DNA of 64,000 bases from positions 434,001 through 498,000 of the forward strand of contig JARKPU010000013.1 of NCBI GenBank assembly GCA_029975055.1, given 5' to 3'. This document shows positions 17,220 to 25,993 of this stretch, piece after piece; the stretch's first letter is position 1; the number at the start of each line of letters is the position of its first letter. Origin of the DNA: Anaerolinea sp. (GTDB taxonomy: Bacteria > Chloroflexota > Anaerolineae > Anaerolineales > Anaerolineaceae). The translations under genes were made by a program, and so were the position numbers. The notes beneath the pieces were generated by a model. The model saw only the letters and a list, made by a program, of their open reading frames with translations, did not search any database and was not told where the DNA came from.

Positions 17220-18403
17220 CGACCTGGAAGAAGGCGGGCAGCCTTTTCGAGAGCAGCAGCCGAATTCGCTTCATCATCCGATAAGACCAGATCGAGAGGC
17301 AATCCTTTCGCATTGATCGATGTTTGGTCACCCGGCAGCCACCAGCGCCCGGCTGTGACGTGCAGGCTCGAGGAGTCCTGCAAGTCGAAGACAAGCTGGA
17401 CCGAATCCTTTCCGAAAGTCTTGTTGCCAACCAGTTTTACGGAGCCGAATTTCCTGAGCGCGCCAGCGATGATCTCGGCTGCGCTGGCGGTGTTCTGGTT
17501 GACAACCGCTACGAGAGGAAGACCGTAGAATTGGCCTGTATTTTCGACTTTAAATTCCACCGGGGATTGACCTTTGAATTGCTCCACAAGAATGACCCCA
17601 GGCTGTAAGAAAAGCCGCGCAACTTCCACCCCGGCTTCCACCAGGCCCCCGCCATTGTTGCGCAGATCCAATATGAACCCGGTAGCACCTTGCGAGCGTA
17701 ACTGATCGACGGCGTCAGAGACCTCCTCTGGGCTGGTTTCGGCAACGATATTAAGCTGGACCACCCCGATGGATGGGTCGAATGATGCCAGATTGTAGGT
17801 GACGCTTGGGAGAGGAACCTCCATGCGCTCGATCCTTAACAGGATTTCATCATCAATATTCTGGTGCTTGATTGTGATGGTCACCGGTTTACCGACGGGG
17901 CCGCGGATGGCAGCCTGGATTTCATCTGTGGTGGTTTCGGGCGCTATGCGGAGCTGATCGACCTTGAGCAGGCGGTCGCCATCTCGCACGCCGGCTGCCA
18001 GGGCAGGTGAGCCGGGCAGCGGATAGATGAGCACATCTCCTGCGCTGTCCTTTTCGATGCGAATGCCGATGCCCCCAAATTTACCTTGAAGCTGGTCCAA
18101 CTGCAATTCGGCTTGAGGCGGTTCCACGAAGATGGTATATGGATCGTCGTAGGCTTGAAGCATCCCGCGAATCATTCCATATTCCATTTCAGCCTGGCCA
18201 GGGAGAGCTTTCAGGCCGCGATCGCGCAAGAGCAGGAAAGCTTCTCGAGCGATTGGGAATTGAAAGAATTCGGTTGAGCCGGCCTCTCGAAAAAGGTAAC
18301 CGGCAAAGAAAGACACTCCTACCAGAAGCCCGACCAGGATTGCGGAAGGTAACAAGCGGCGAAACTCAGGAAATTGGGCCGTTTTGCTGAAAGGGAATTT
18401 CAT
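17216..18403 (-). CDS. S41 family carboxyl-terminal processing protease (CtpA-like)
   Basis: The 395-residue protein has an N-terminal membrane anchor (about residues 17-37), a PDZ domain near 100-195 beginning GKFGGIGIRIE, and the tail-specific protease core. The Ser/Lys dyad is visible as NQNTASAAE (S307) and NKTFGKDSVQ (K332), 25 residues apart as expected. LDLRNNGGGLVEAG is the conserved strand before the active site. It should cleave C-terminal regions of extracytoplasmic proteins. The ATG follows AAGGTGG. It is convergent with the molybdenum operon and divergent from the aminotransferase gene. Confidence 0.9.
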   Translation of the reverse strand: MKFPFSKTAQFPEFRRLLPSAILVGLLVGVSFFAGYLFREAGSTEFFQFPIAREAFLLLRDRGLKALPGQAEMEYGMIRGMLQAYDDPYTIFVEPPQAELQLDQLQGKFGGIGIRIEKDSAGDVLIYPLPGSPALAAGVRDGDRLLKVDQLRIAPETTTDEIQAAIRGPVGKPVTITIKHQNIDDEILLRIERMEVPLPSVTYNLASFDPSIGVVQLNIVAETSPEEVSDAVDQLRSQGATGFILDLRNNGGGLVEAGVEVARLFLQPGVILVEQFKGQSPVEFKVENTGQFYGLPLVAVVNQNTASAAEIIAGALRKFGSVKLVGNKTFGKDSVQLVFDLQDSSSLHVTAGRWWLPGDQTSINAKGLPLDLVLSDDEANSAAALEKAARLLPGR

Positions 18404-18455
18404 TTCACCACCTTGATGCGGATTTTAAGGTGTAAACTTGTGCCTCGGAGGTATG

Positions 18456-19307
18456 ATGGCGGAAGGAATTATCGGGTTCGTTCTTCATCCGGGTGAAGGC
18501 ATTGTATACCATCGCCTGGAAAATATAGGTAAATATGGTTCGATCAATGATGTGCAAATGAACCTGCCGGAAGGGGTTTATACCACATTCCGTACTTACC
18601 AAAAAACGAAAGTGTTGAACCTGGAAGCCCACCTGAACCGGCTGGAAGAATCGGCTGCATTGCTGGGCAGGCCGCTTGTTCTGAACCGGGCAGTGATCCG
18701 CGGAGCGCTGCGAAGCATCCTTCAGGAAAGCTATTTTTCCGAGAACCGCGTGCGAATGTCGGCCGATTTGAACGATCAACCCGGCGACCTGTATATCGTT
18801 GTGGAGGAGCTTCGCCCGCCTGCTCCCGAAGAATATCAAAACGGTGCGCGGGCAGGAATCTATCAGATGCAAAGAGAGAACCCCAAGGCAAAATCCACGG
18901 ATTTCATCGCCCGTTCTGCCGAAGTGAAAGCGAAAATCGATGGCAGGTTAAATGAAATTATCATGATCGGGGAGGATGGGCGGATGCTGGAAGGGTTGAG
19001 CAGCAACTTCTTTGCCGTCTCGCGCGGGGCTGTGTGGACGGCAGACCAGGAAGTGCTTTCGGGTATGACGCGCGAGCTTATTTTGCAGCTGCTCCAAGAG
19101 GCCGGTATACCCGTGCACATGCAAGGTTTCTTTTGGGGAAATATCGATCAAGCAGACGAGGCTTTCATCACCAGCGCCAGCCGCGGCGTGCTTCCGATTG
19201 TTGAGATCGACCACCGGACGATTGGAAGCGGGCGGCCTGGGCCGCTTACTGTTCAACTGATGAGGGATTTTGAGCAGCGCGTTGCCGAGATGGCAGAACC
19301 TGTCTGA
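18456..19307 (+). CDS. Class IV PLP-dependent aminotransferase
   Basis: The 283-residue protein has the fold-type IV pattern of branched-chain, D-amino acid and aminodeoxychorismate enzymes: EGVYTTFRTY, HLNRLEESAALL, the PLP lysine in PKAKSTDF (K146 from this start), EGLSSNFFAV and TSASRGVLPI. The N-terminal 20 residues are unusual for a BCAT. The start was placed at the second of two adjacent ATGs (18453 and 18456), since GGAGG ends at 18451. Which amino acid is used cannot be fixed from sequence; 4-amino-4-deoxychorismate lyase is an alternative. Confidence 0.8.
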   Translation: MAEGIIGFVLHPGEGIVYHRLENIGKYGSINDVQMNLPEGVYTTFRTYQKTKVLNLEAHLNRLEESAALLGRPLVLNRAVIRGALRSILQESYFSENRVRMSADLNDQPGDLYIVVEELRPPAPEEYQNGARAGIYQMQRENPKAKSTDFIARSAEVKAKIDGRLNEIIMIGEDGRMLEGLSSNFFAVSRGAVWTADQEVLSGMTRELILQLLQEAGIPVHMQGFFWGNIDQADEAFITSASRGVLPIVEIDHRTIGSGRPGPLTVQLMRDFEQRVAEMAEPV

Positions 19308-19313
19308 AGGGCG

Positions 19314-19613
19314 TCAATCTTCGAGCTTGTCCGAATCCTTGTTCAGACCTGGTTTGGTCTCTTCCGGTTCATCCTTTTGTTCCAGCTCACCGCGCTCCAT
19401 TGCAATCAAAATCTGGCGGGCATCGGCAGCCTGGTTCTCCGGAACAAGGACGATGGCTTCGCCCAGATCCCCAACGGTTAACCCAAAGGCCAGCCCTGCG
19501 CTTTCCTGCTCAATTTTCACCGGGATACCGAAGGACTCGAGCAGCAGCCGAATCATATCGGCGGCGAGTTTCCCTTCGGCCGAATAGACAGGAACGAAAG
19601 TGGTTTCACTCAT
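19314..19613 (-). CDS. DUF2007-like putative signal-transducing protein
   Basis: This 99-residue protein has a beta-alpha-beta start (FVPVYSAEGKLAADMIRLLLESFGIPV split by a helix) like DUF2007 proteins, which resemble the C-terminal metal-binding or ACT-like part of regulatory proteins. LVPENQAADARQIL is the second conserved strand and helix. The tail is charged and probably disordered. It has no clear Shine-Dalgarno sequence. Function unknown; it is convergent with the aminotransferase gene with only 6 nt between them. Confidence 0.65.
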   Translation of the reverse strand: MSETTFVPVYSAEGKLAADMIRLLLESFGIPVKIEQESAGLAFGLTVGDLGEAIVLVPENQAADARQILIAMERGELEQKDEPEETKPGLNKDSDKLED

Positions 19614-19661
19614 TGGTTGAGTCCAATCATGGGCAGTCGAATCGAGAGTTCTGAGATCCCA

Positions 19662-20906
19662 TCACCTATTCATTCTAGCGCGTTTTCTGTGCAGCCGTTC
19701 GAGCCGGTGGGTGAATTCATCCAGATACATTTTCCGCAGATATCCTGGCAGAGGGGTAGAGCCAATCGTCTCCAGCGCACGGTTCACCCATTCAACCGCC
19801 AGTTCGTAGTCGGTTGAAATATGTTCGTAGTATTTAACCAGTTCGATGAAAGCAGGCAAATGGTTTTGACCGGCTGCCAATTCCCACAGCTTGACCGCAA
19901 GATCGGCCCGGCCTTGCCGCTTGCGCATGGCGGCAAAACGTTCGAGGGAGCGCAGGTAACTGTCTTTGGGCAGACCCTCGGCAAGGCAGCGTTCATACAG
20001 CGCCGCGGCCTGTTCCAGGTGGCCCAGGTCCTCAAACAGGCGCGCGATGGCGGCCAGATCGAGCGCATGGGTTGAGCTTTCCAATGGCGCAGCAATCAAT
20101 CCGGCAGTGTAGTTGAACAAAGCCGCCAGCGAAGTGATATCGATGACGTTGTGATAGAAGACCCCCTTGAGCGGCCGCGCATCTTGAGTGCGCAGGTAAT
20201 CAAAATAATATTGAGGGATGAGGTACCCTGGAACTTCGTCCATCGCGCGGGTGAATCCGGCGATTTCCTTTTCGAGATCGCTAAGGGCGCGGCTGGGGAG
20301 CCTGTCGCGCCAGATTCGGCGGGCGAGGTGTAATAGATCGATATGTTCGAAACGCCCGAACGGCGAGGTCAGCCCGTTGAGGGTGAAACGCGTATTAAGA
20401 AGGGGCAGGTCGAAGGTTTTACCGTTGAAGGTCACAACGGCGCGAAAGGGGCTCAAAAATTCATCGAGGGCGGCCAGCAATGCCGTTTCCTGCGAAGGGT
20501 CGCGCATGAAAAATTGAACGACTTCAAATCCGTCCAATGTATGGCGGCCCAGCCCGATGAGGAAAGCGAATGTGCCGGTGCCGCCAGCAAGCCCGGAAGT
20601 CTCCGTATCCAGGAAAATAATCTCGTTGGGGGCCAGGCTGCCGAGCGCAGAAGCCTTTCCCCATTCCGAAATCATTTCAAGCGAAGGAAAGTTGTACAGA
20701 TCGAGCTCGCCGTGGCGATAGTCGCGCTTGAATTGAGTGCTGGTGAAGAACGCGTCTCCGTAGATCGTTGAGCGGTTTTGACCGGCAACGACCTGTTCAA
20801 TGGGGTATTGCCGAACGGCAGGCGGCAGTTCCGGCGCTGGTTTTGACTCTACCCTTACCCCCAGCGCTTTCAAGCGTTCGATCAGCGGGTCCGAATCATC
20901 TTTCAT
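19662..20906 (-). CDS. mrfB: YprB/MrfB-like DEDDh exonuclease with C-terminal TPR region
   Basis: The 414-residue protein carries a ribonuclease H-like exonuclease core at about 90-265: FLDTETSGLAGGTG (first acidic pair), VTFNGKTFDLPLL, HIDLLHLARR and YHNVIDITSLAAL (final His/Asp). This is the YprB family. Residues 290-400 form TPR-like helices (HLEQAAALYERCL, RADLAVKLWELAA). In Bacillus the homologue MrfB is the exonuclease of a mitomycin C repair pathway with helicase MrfA. Here the ATG overlaps the helicase stop by 4 nt, so the two are coupled, supporting the same job. Confidence 0.85.
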   Translation of the reverse strand: MKDDSDPLIERLKALGVRVESKPAPELPPAVRQYPIEQVVAGQNRSTIYGDAFFTSTQFKRDYRHGELDLYNFPSLEMISEWGKASALGSLAPNEIIFLDTETSGLAGGTGTFAFLIGLGRHTLDGFEVVQFFMRDPSQETALLAALDEFLSPFRAVVTFNGKTFDLPLLNTRFTLNGLTSPFGRFEHIDLLHLARRIWRDRLPSRALSDLEKEIAGFTRAMDEVPGYLIPQYYFDYLRTQDARPLKGVFYHNVIDITSLAALFNYTAGLIAAPLESSTHALDLAAIARLFEDLGHLEQAAALYERCLAEGLPKDSYLRSLERFAAMRKRQGRADLAVKLWELAAGQNHLPAFIELVKYYEHISTDYELAVEWVNRALETIGSTPLPGYLRKMYLDEFTHRLERLHRKRARMNR

Positions 20907-23446
20907 TGATGTACTCCAGGGGCAGCAAGGGCTTCGAGGATCGCCAGCGCTTCGGCTTTACCGCCGATTCCGTTTTCTCCTGCAGGGCCTACACAAGAAG
21001 GGCAGCCATCGGAGCATGGGCAGGCTGCCACCAGCTCCAAGGCTTCCTGGATGACGGTTTCGCCGATCTCATACAACTTTTGTGATAAACCAATACCGGC
21101 AGGCACCATATCGTAGAGCACGACAACCGGCCGGCCATCGGCAAGGGGCGATTGAGGCTCGTAATGCGCGCCCAGGTCGCCCACATCGCACATCAAGAAG
21201 AGCGGGGCGAGGTTGTGGAGCGCATAAGCGAAGCCCGCCAACCCGCTGCGAAGGTGCAGGTTCAATTCGGCCGCCTGGTGGCAATTGGGGCAGAGGGTGA
21301 CCAGATTCTCGGGCCGGTTGGCCTCCAGCGCCGATTGGAACTGCCTGAATGGCACTTTGTGGTGAACATGGTGGGCGCGGCCTGCTTCGGGCGCGCCGCA
21401 GATCTGGCAGCGGTACTGGTCGCGCATGCGGATGGCCGAACGAAGTCTGTCCCAGCCTGGACCGTAGTCATTCGGATCATTCGACCATAAACCTTTCTCG
21501 CGCAAGGCTTCGACCGTCTCTGCATTGAGCGAAATCCAATAGCCGTTGGTGAGCAAGTCGGTGGGGGGCAAGTCCAGGTTGCCTTCGCCGAGGTTTTCGC
21601 GGGTGTACCAGCGCACCTTCCGGTAACCGGTCACCTGCGTGGTCACCTTCACTTCACCATAGTTTTTCACCGCCCCGGCGATCTCTACGCTGGCGATTTC
21701 GCTGATCTTTTCGATCGTGGTATTCCGGTGAGGCTCGGTGTAGTAATCCAGCGCTTTAGGCTGCAATTGGGCAATGTTGTTCTCGAGATCGAGGTCTTCC
21801 ACGAGGAACGATTGCCCTGAATGCAAGTAAACCGCCTGCGGGTGAACCATCCACATCGCGCTGGGGCGGTCGACAATGCCAATGATCTGCACACGGCCAT
21901 CCAGCTCAGCCTGGAGCTTGACCGAGTCGGGCGACGAACTGCGCAAAGATACCTGCGATGCCGGGTATTGGTCGGCCGTCCAAAAGTACCTGTCTCGAGC
22001 CGGGTGGACATCCCCCGATTGCGTGAGGGCAGCCATCAATCCTTCAAGCAGAGCGGGATTCACCCTGCCGAAGGGGTCGCCTTTCTTGAAAGGGAGCTCG
22101 AACGCGGCGCAGCGAAGGTGCTGCAAGAGAATGAGCAGGTTGTCGGGGTCGATCAGGGCCTGCTCAGGGTTGCGATCGAACAGGTATTCCGGGTGCTGGA
22201 CCAGGTATTGGTCGAGTGGATTGGCAGAGGTCACCAGCACCGCCAGCGAGGTGTCTGTCTTTCGGCCGGCGCGGCCGGCCTGCTGGCGCGTGGAAGCGAT
22301 GGAGCCTGGGTAGCCAATGATCACAGCGGCGTCAATCGAGCCGATGTCGATACCAAGCTCAAGCGCATTGGTTGCGATCACCGCGCGGGTGATGCCTTCG
22401 CGCAGGTTGTTTTCGATGGCCCGGCGCTCATTAGGCAGGTATCCGCTGCGGTATCCCTCGACGAGGTGCGCGGCATCCGGCTGGTTTTCGCGCAGGTAAC
22501 GAAGCAACAACTCGACCGAGCGGCGGGTGATGGTGAAGGTGATCGACTGCACCTCGTAGGCCAGCAGATCGCTCAAGAGGCGCTGGCCTTCGAGGAGCGA
22601 ACTGGCCCTGAGGCCGATCGAGGGATCGATGACGGGCGGGTTGTAGAGTAGAAAAACCTTTTCGCCGGAAGGAGAGCCATCCTCATCGATCAGCTTCACC
22701 GGCTGTTCGATCAGCCGTTCGGCGAGGTCGCGCGGGTTGGCGATCGTCGCAGAGGTGAGGATGAATTGAGGGTATGAGCCGTAGAATGCGGCGATGCGCT
22801 GTAAACGGCGCAGCAAGTTGGCCAGATGCGAGCCGAATACGCCGCGATACATGTGCATCTCATCGATGACGACATAGCGGAGGTTGCCAAAAAACTCAGC
22901 CCACAGCGTGTGATGAGGCAAAATGCCCGTATGGAGCATATCTGGGTTGCTGAGCAGGATGCGCGCCTTGCCACGGATGGTACCGCGGTGAGCAGACGGG
23001 GTGTCGCCGTCATAGATTGCGCTCGAGAGGCCGGGCTCGCTGCCAAGCGAATCGATCCAGGCAGCCAGTTTCCCTTGCTGGTCTTGCGTCAGCGCTTTGG
23101 TGGGGAAGATGTACAACGCGCGAGCGTCTTTGTTCTTCAGGCAGGTATCGACGACGGGCAGGTTGTAACATAGTGTCTTGCCGCTGGCCGTGCCGGTGAC
23201 GACGACCAGGTGATTTCCAGATTGAGCCAGGTTCAATGCCTGCACTTGATGGCTATACAATGCGGTGATGCCCGTGGCTTCGAGCATCGCACGGAGCGCG
23301 GGGTGAAGCGAGGCCGGGATAGGCGCGAAACGCGGTTGGCGGGCCGGGATGATATGCGTGTGGACGATATTCTCAGCCACCGAAGAATCGGTCTGCCAGC
23401 GGTTCAGAATATGTTCAACATTCACGCGCGCAAGGTGTTGCATCAT
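20903..23446 (-). CDS. mrfA: MrfA/YprA-like DEAD/DEAH-box helicase with inserted HNH motif
   Basis: The 847-residue superfamily 2 helicase shows VVTGTASGKTLCYN (Walker A), VVIDEMHMY (DEMH), LTSATIANP (motif III), ATNALELGIDIG (motif V) and QQAGRAGR (motif VI). The C-terminal metal-binding region has four Cys in CPCSDGCPSC (809-818), as in MrfA. Between the helicase-associated domain and this end sits an HNH-like module (about 672-725): RCQICG, AHHVHH, and CPNCH. MrfA unwinds DNA for repair of mitomycin-type crosslinks and adducts with MrfB, encoded just downstream. The first of two adjacent ATGs was used: a -10 box ends 6 nt before it and no Shine-Dalgarno sequence is present. Confidence 0.87.
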   Translation of the reverse strand: MMQHLARVNVEHILNRWQTDSSVAENIVHTHIIPARQPRFAPIPASLHPALRAMLEATGITALYSHQVQALNLAQSGNHLVVVTGTASGKTLCYNLPVVDTCLKNKDARALYIFPTKALTQDQQGKLAAWIDSLGSEPGLSSAIYDGDTPSAHRGTIRGKARILLSNPDMLHTGILPHHTLWAEFFGNLRYVVIDEMHMYRGVFGSHLANLLRRLQRIAAFYGSYPQFILTSATIANPRDLAERLIEQPVKLIDEDGSPSGEKVFLLYNPPVIDPSIGLRASSLLEGQRLLSDLLAYEVQSITFTITRRSVELLLRYLRENQPDAAHLVEGYRSGYLPNERRAIENNLREGITRAVIATNALELGIDIGSIDAAVIIGYPGSIASTRQQAGRAGRKTDTSLAVLVTSANPLDQYLVQHPEYLFDRNPEQALIDPDNLLILLQHLRCAAFELPFKKGDPFGRVNPALLEGLMAALTQSGDVHPARDRYFWTADQYPASQVSLRSSSPDSVKLQAELDGRVQIIGIVDRPSAMWMVHPQAVYLHSGQSFLVEDLDLENNIAQLQPKALDYYTEPHRNTTIEKISEIASVEIAGAVKNYGEVKVTTQVTGYRKVRWYTRENLGEGNLDLPPTDLLTNGYWISLNAETVEALREKGLWSNDPNDYGPGWDRLRSAIRMRDQYRCQICGAPEAGRAHHVHHKVPFRQFQSALEANRPENLVTLCPNCHQAAELNLHLRSGLAGFAYALHNLAPLFLMCDVGDLGAHYEPQSPLADGRPVVVLYDMVPAGIGLSQKLYEIGETVIQEALELVAACPCSDGCPSCVGPAGENGIGGKAEALAILEALAAPGVHQ

Positions 23447-23452
23447 CGCTCA

Positions 23453-23482
23453 AGTTTAACACCATAATAGAACAAATATCAA
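23453..23482 (-). promoter_or_regulatory. Leaderless-type promoter of mrfA
   Basis: On the minus strand TTGATA is followed after 18 nt by TAAACT (23453-23458), the latter preceded by TG one base upstream. The predicted first base is 23446, the A of the mrfA ATG. No Shine-Dalgarno sequence is present, so the transcript is probably leaderless. Confidence 0.6.
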
Positions 23483-23505
23483 GGAAAATCGGGCGGCGGT
23501 TCGGT

Positions 23506-23534
23506 TTGTCCCATCCGGCCACCTGGGCTATACT
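23506..23534 (+). promoter_or_regulatory. Promoter of the prepilin peptidase gene
   Basis: TTGTCC (23506-23511) and TATACT (23529-23534) are 17 nt apart, giving a start near 23541 and a leader of about 17 nt. It is back to back with the mrfA promoter. Confidence 0.55.
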
Positions 23535-23557
23535 GAGGAGTACAGACTGAGGGAAGG

Positions 23558-24304
23558 ATGACGATCGTTACACTTTGCATTTTACTTGCTGCCGGTTGGA
23601 TGACGGGCGCACTCATCAACCTGCTGGCCGACCAGCTTCCAGTCATTCGCCGGGTTGAGGCGCCGGTGTGCGGCGTGTGCGAAAAGCGGCTCGGGTGGCT
23701 TGAGTATATTTTCCTTGAGCAATGCGGCCAATGCGGAGCCGGTCGAAGTGCGCGTAGCCACACAGTCCAGTGGTTGATGGTTATCGGGTTCCTGGCAATC
23801 GGGTTGACCACGCCGGTTCGCCTGCTGCCGGTGGAAGGCCTGATCGTTTTGGCGTTCTTCACGCTGGTTTTCGTGATCGACCTCGAGCACCGTTTGATTT
23901 TACAGCCGGTCAGCCTGGCCGGTGCGCTCATTGGGGGAACCGTAGGTCTCAGGCTGCACGGCCTGTGGGATACCATTATAGGCGGGGCGGCCGGTTTTGG
24001 AATCATGCTATGTCTGTACTTTATGGGAGAGTTTTTCGCGAGGGCCGTTTCGAAACGGCGCGGGCAGCCGGTGGAAGAGGTGGCACTCGGTTTCGGCGAT
24101 GTGACCCTCAGCGGGGTGCTTGGGTTGATGCTTGGGTGGCCGGGCATCACCGCCGGTCTGTTGTTTGCCATCCTGGCGGGCGGGCTGGTAAGTGCTTTCA
24201 TCCTGGCGCGCATGTGGCTGCGTAAGCAGTACCAGGCCTTCACGGCAGTGCCGTATGCGCCGTTCTTGATCCTCTCAGCTGCTTTTTTGCTCTTTCGACC
24301 GTAA
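23558..24304 (+). CDS. A24 family prepilin peptidase
   Basis: The 248-residue polytopic protein belongs to the TadA/PilD aspartic peptidases that cleave type IV prepilin-like signal peptides in the membrane. The two catalytic aspartates are in VIDLEHRLI (near 108) and GFGDVTLSG (near 185). An N-terminal cytoplasmic zinc site is indicated by CGVC and CGQC (about 36-67), as in the N-terminal domain of PilD. Around seven helices are visible. No pilin, secretion ATPase or other pilus gene is in the window, so substrates must be encoded elsewhere. GGAAGG lies very close to the ATG. Confidence 0.85.
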   Translation: MTIVTLCILLAAGWMTGALINLLADQLPVIRRVEAPVCGVCEKRLGWLEYIFLEQCGQCGAGRSARSHTVQWLMVIGFLAIGLTTPVRLLPVEGLIVLAFFTLVFVIDLEHRLILQPVSLAGALIGGTVGLRLHGLWDTIIGGAAGFGIMLCLYFMGEFFARAVSKRRGQPVEEVALGFGDVTLSGVLGLMLGWPGITAGLLFAILAGGLVSAFILARMWLRKQYQAFTAVPYAPFLILSAAFLLFRP

Positions 24305-24354
24305 GGTATTGCCCGGATCAATAAGGTAAAAGCCTCGCGCTTCACGGTAAGGCG

Positions 24355-25977
24355 TCAGAGGCGGCCGGCGACCAGCGTAACGCGCGGGCCAGCATCCCTG
24401 ACCGATTCCGGTACTTCGTCGGCAAACTGCTCGAAGTTTCTCTCGAATTGCTCCATCAATTCCAGCGCGTGCTTTTGATATGCGGTTTTATCCGGCCAGG
24501 TGGACTGGGGATCGAGGATCTCATTGGGCACGCCAGGACAGGCCGATGGAATATCCAGGTTAAAGAAAGGTTCGCGGTGGAATTCCACCTGCTCAAGGGC
24601 ACCGTTCAATGCGGCGCAAATCATAGCGCGCGTATAAGGGAGCTTCATGCGGTGACCGATGCCATAGGGTCCGCCAGTCCAGCCGGTATTCACCAGCCAA
24701 ATGCGCGTCTTGTGATGGGCGATCTTCTGGCCGAGTAAATTGGCGTAGACCTTGGGGTGAAGCGGGAGGAAAGGCGCGCCAAAGCAGGTCGAGAACGTGG
24801 CTTGCGGCTCGGCTCCCAGGCCCGTCTCGGTGCCGGCGAGCTTTGAGGTGTACCCAGAAAGGAAGTAATACATGGCCTGGTCTGCATCGAGCCTAGAAAT
24901 CGGAGGCAGGATGCCGAATGCATCGGCAGTCAGGAAGAAAATGTTGGCCGGATGACCGGCATACCCTTCGGGCACGTGGTTGGGGATGTAATCCAGCGGG
25001 TAGGCTCCGCGGGTGTTTTCGGTGCGGTGATCGTCATCGAAATCCAGCTCGCGGCTGTCGGGGTTACAGGTGACATTTTCGAGGACGGAACCATAGCGGT
25101 GCACCGCCGACCAGATGAGCGGTTCGAGGTCCGGGCGCAGGTGGATCATCTTCGCGTAGCACCCGCCTTCGAAATTGAACACGCCGTGTTCCGACCAGCC
25201 GTGTTCGTCGTCGCCGATGAGACGCCGGTCGGGATCTGACGAAAGCGTGGTCTTCCCGGTGCCGGACAGCCCAAAGAAGAGCGCTACATCGCCATTCTTA
25301 CCAACGTTGGCCGAGCAATGCATGGGGAGCACTTGCTTGGAAGGCAGATGATAGTTCAACGCGCTGAAAATGGATTTCTTGATTTCACCCGCATAACTGG
25401 TGCCGGCGATCAAGACAATCTTCCTGGCCAGGTCTAAGGCGATAATCGTCGAAGAGTGGGTGGAATCTTCCAGCGGATCTGCCTGTAAATCGGGGCAATG
25501 GAAAACGGTGTATTGAGGGCGGTGATGGACGGCCTTTTCGGGCGATACCCGGATGAAGAGGTTGTGAGCAAAAAGCGCGGCCCAGGCTTTCTCGGTGATC
25601 AGCCGGATAGGAACGCGGTAAGCCGGGTCTGCGCCGGCATACAGGTCCTGAACGAAAACATCCTTCCCTTGCAGGTAAGCGCGCGCTTTATGCAATAGCT
25701 GGTTGAATTTCTCCGGCTGGAGGGGTTGGTTGGTCTTTCCCCACCAGATCTCGCCTTCACATTCCTTTACCCTGACAATATATTTATCGTTGGGCGAGCG
25801 CCCGGTGTGTTTACCGGTGCTAACAACAACTGCGCCGGAATTCGAGAGTTCAGCTTCATTGAACAGGATGACCTTCTCGATGAGCGCCGAGGGGGTCAGG
25901 TTCCAAAAGATCGAGCGTAGATTCCTCAGGCCGTGGTTTTCCAGGTTGTAATCACCGGGCATACCAACCGTCCGCAT
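24355..25977 (-). CDS. pckA: Phosphoenolpyruvate carboxykinase (ATP)
   Basis: The 540-residue protein converts oxaloacetate and ATP to PEP, CO2 and ADP in gluconeogenesis. Family landmarks are TGKHTGRSPNDKY (residues 57-69), LSGTGKTTLSSDPDR (kinase P-loop), IGDDEHGWSEHGVFNFEGGCYAK (the metal and kinase 2 region), and TSKLAGTETG near the adenine site. Length is the norm for the ATP-dependent class, and no feature of the GTP-dependent class is seen. GGAG precedes the ATG. It stands alone, 17 nt downstream of a lipoprotein gene in the same direction. Confidence 0.96.
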   Translation of the reverse strand: MRTVGMPGDYNLENHGLRNLRSIFWNLTPSALIEKVILFNEAELSNSGAVVVSTGKHTGRSPNDKYIVRVKECEGEIWWGKTNQPLQPEKFNQLLHKARAYLQGKDVFVQDLYAGADPAYRVPIRLITEKAWAALFAHNLFIRVSPEKAVHHRPQYTVFHCPDLQADPLEDSTHSSTIIALDLARKIVLIAGTSYAGEIKKSIFSALNYHLPSKQVLPMHCSANVGKNGDVALFFGLSGTGKTTLSSDPDRRLIGDDEHGWSEHGVFNFEGGCYAKMIHLRPDLEPLIWSAVHRYGSVLENVTCNPDSRELDFDDDHRTENTRGAYPLDYIPNHVPEGYAGHPANIFFLTADAFGILPPISRLDADQAMYYFLSGYTSKLAGTETGLGAEPQATFSTCFGAPFLPLHPKVYANLLGQKIAHHKTRIWLVNTGWTGGPYGIGHRMKLPYTRAMICAALNGALEQVEFHREPFFNLDIPSACPGVPNEILDPQSTWPDKTAYQKHALELMEQFERNFEQFADEVPESVRDAGPRVTLVAGRL

Positions 25978-25993
25978 GCGTTTCTCCTTCGTT

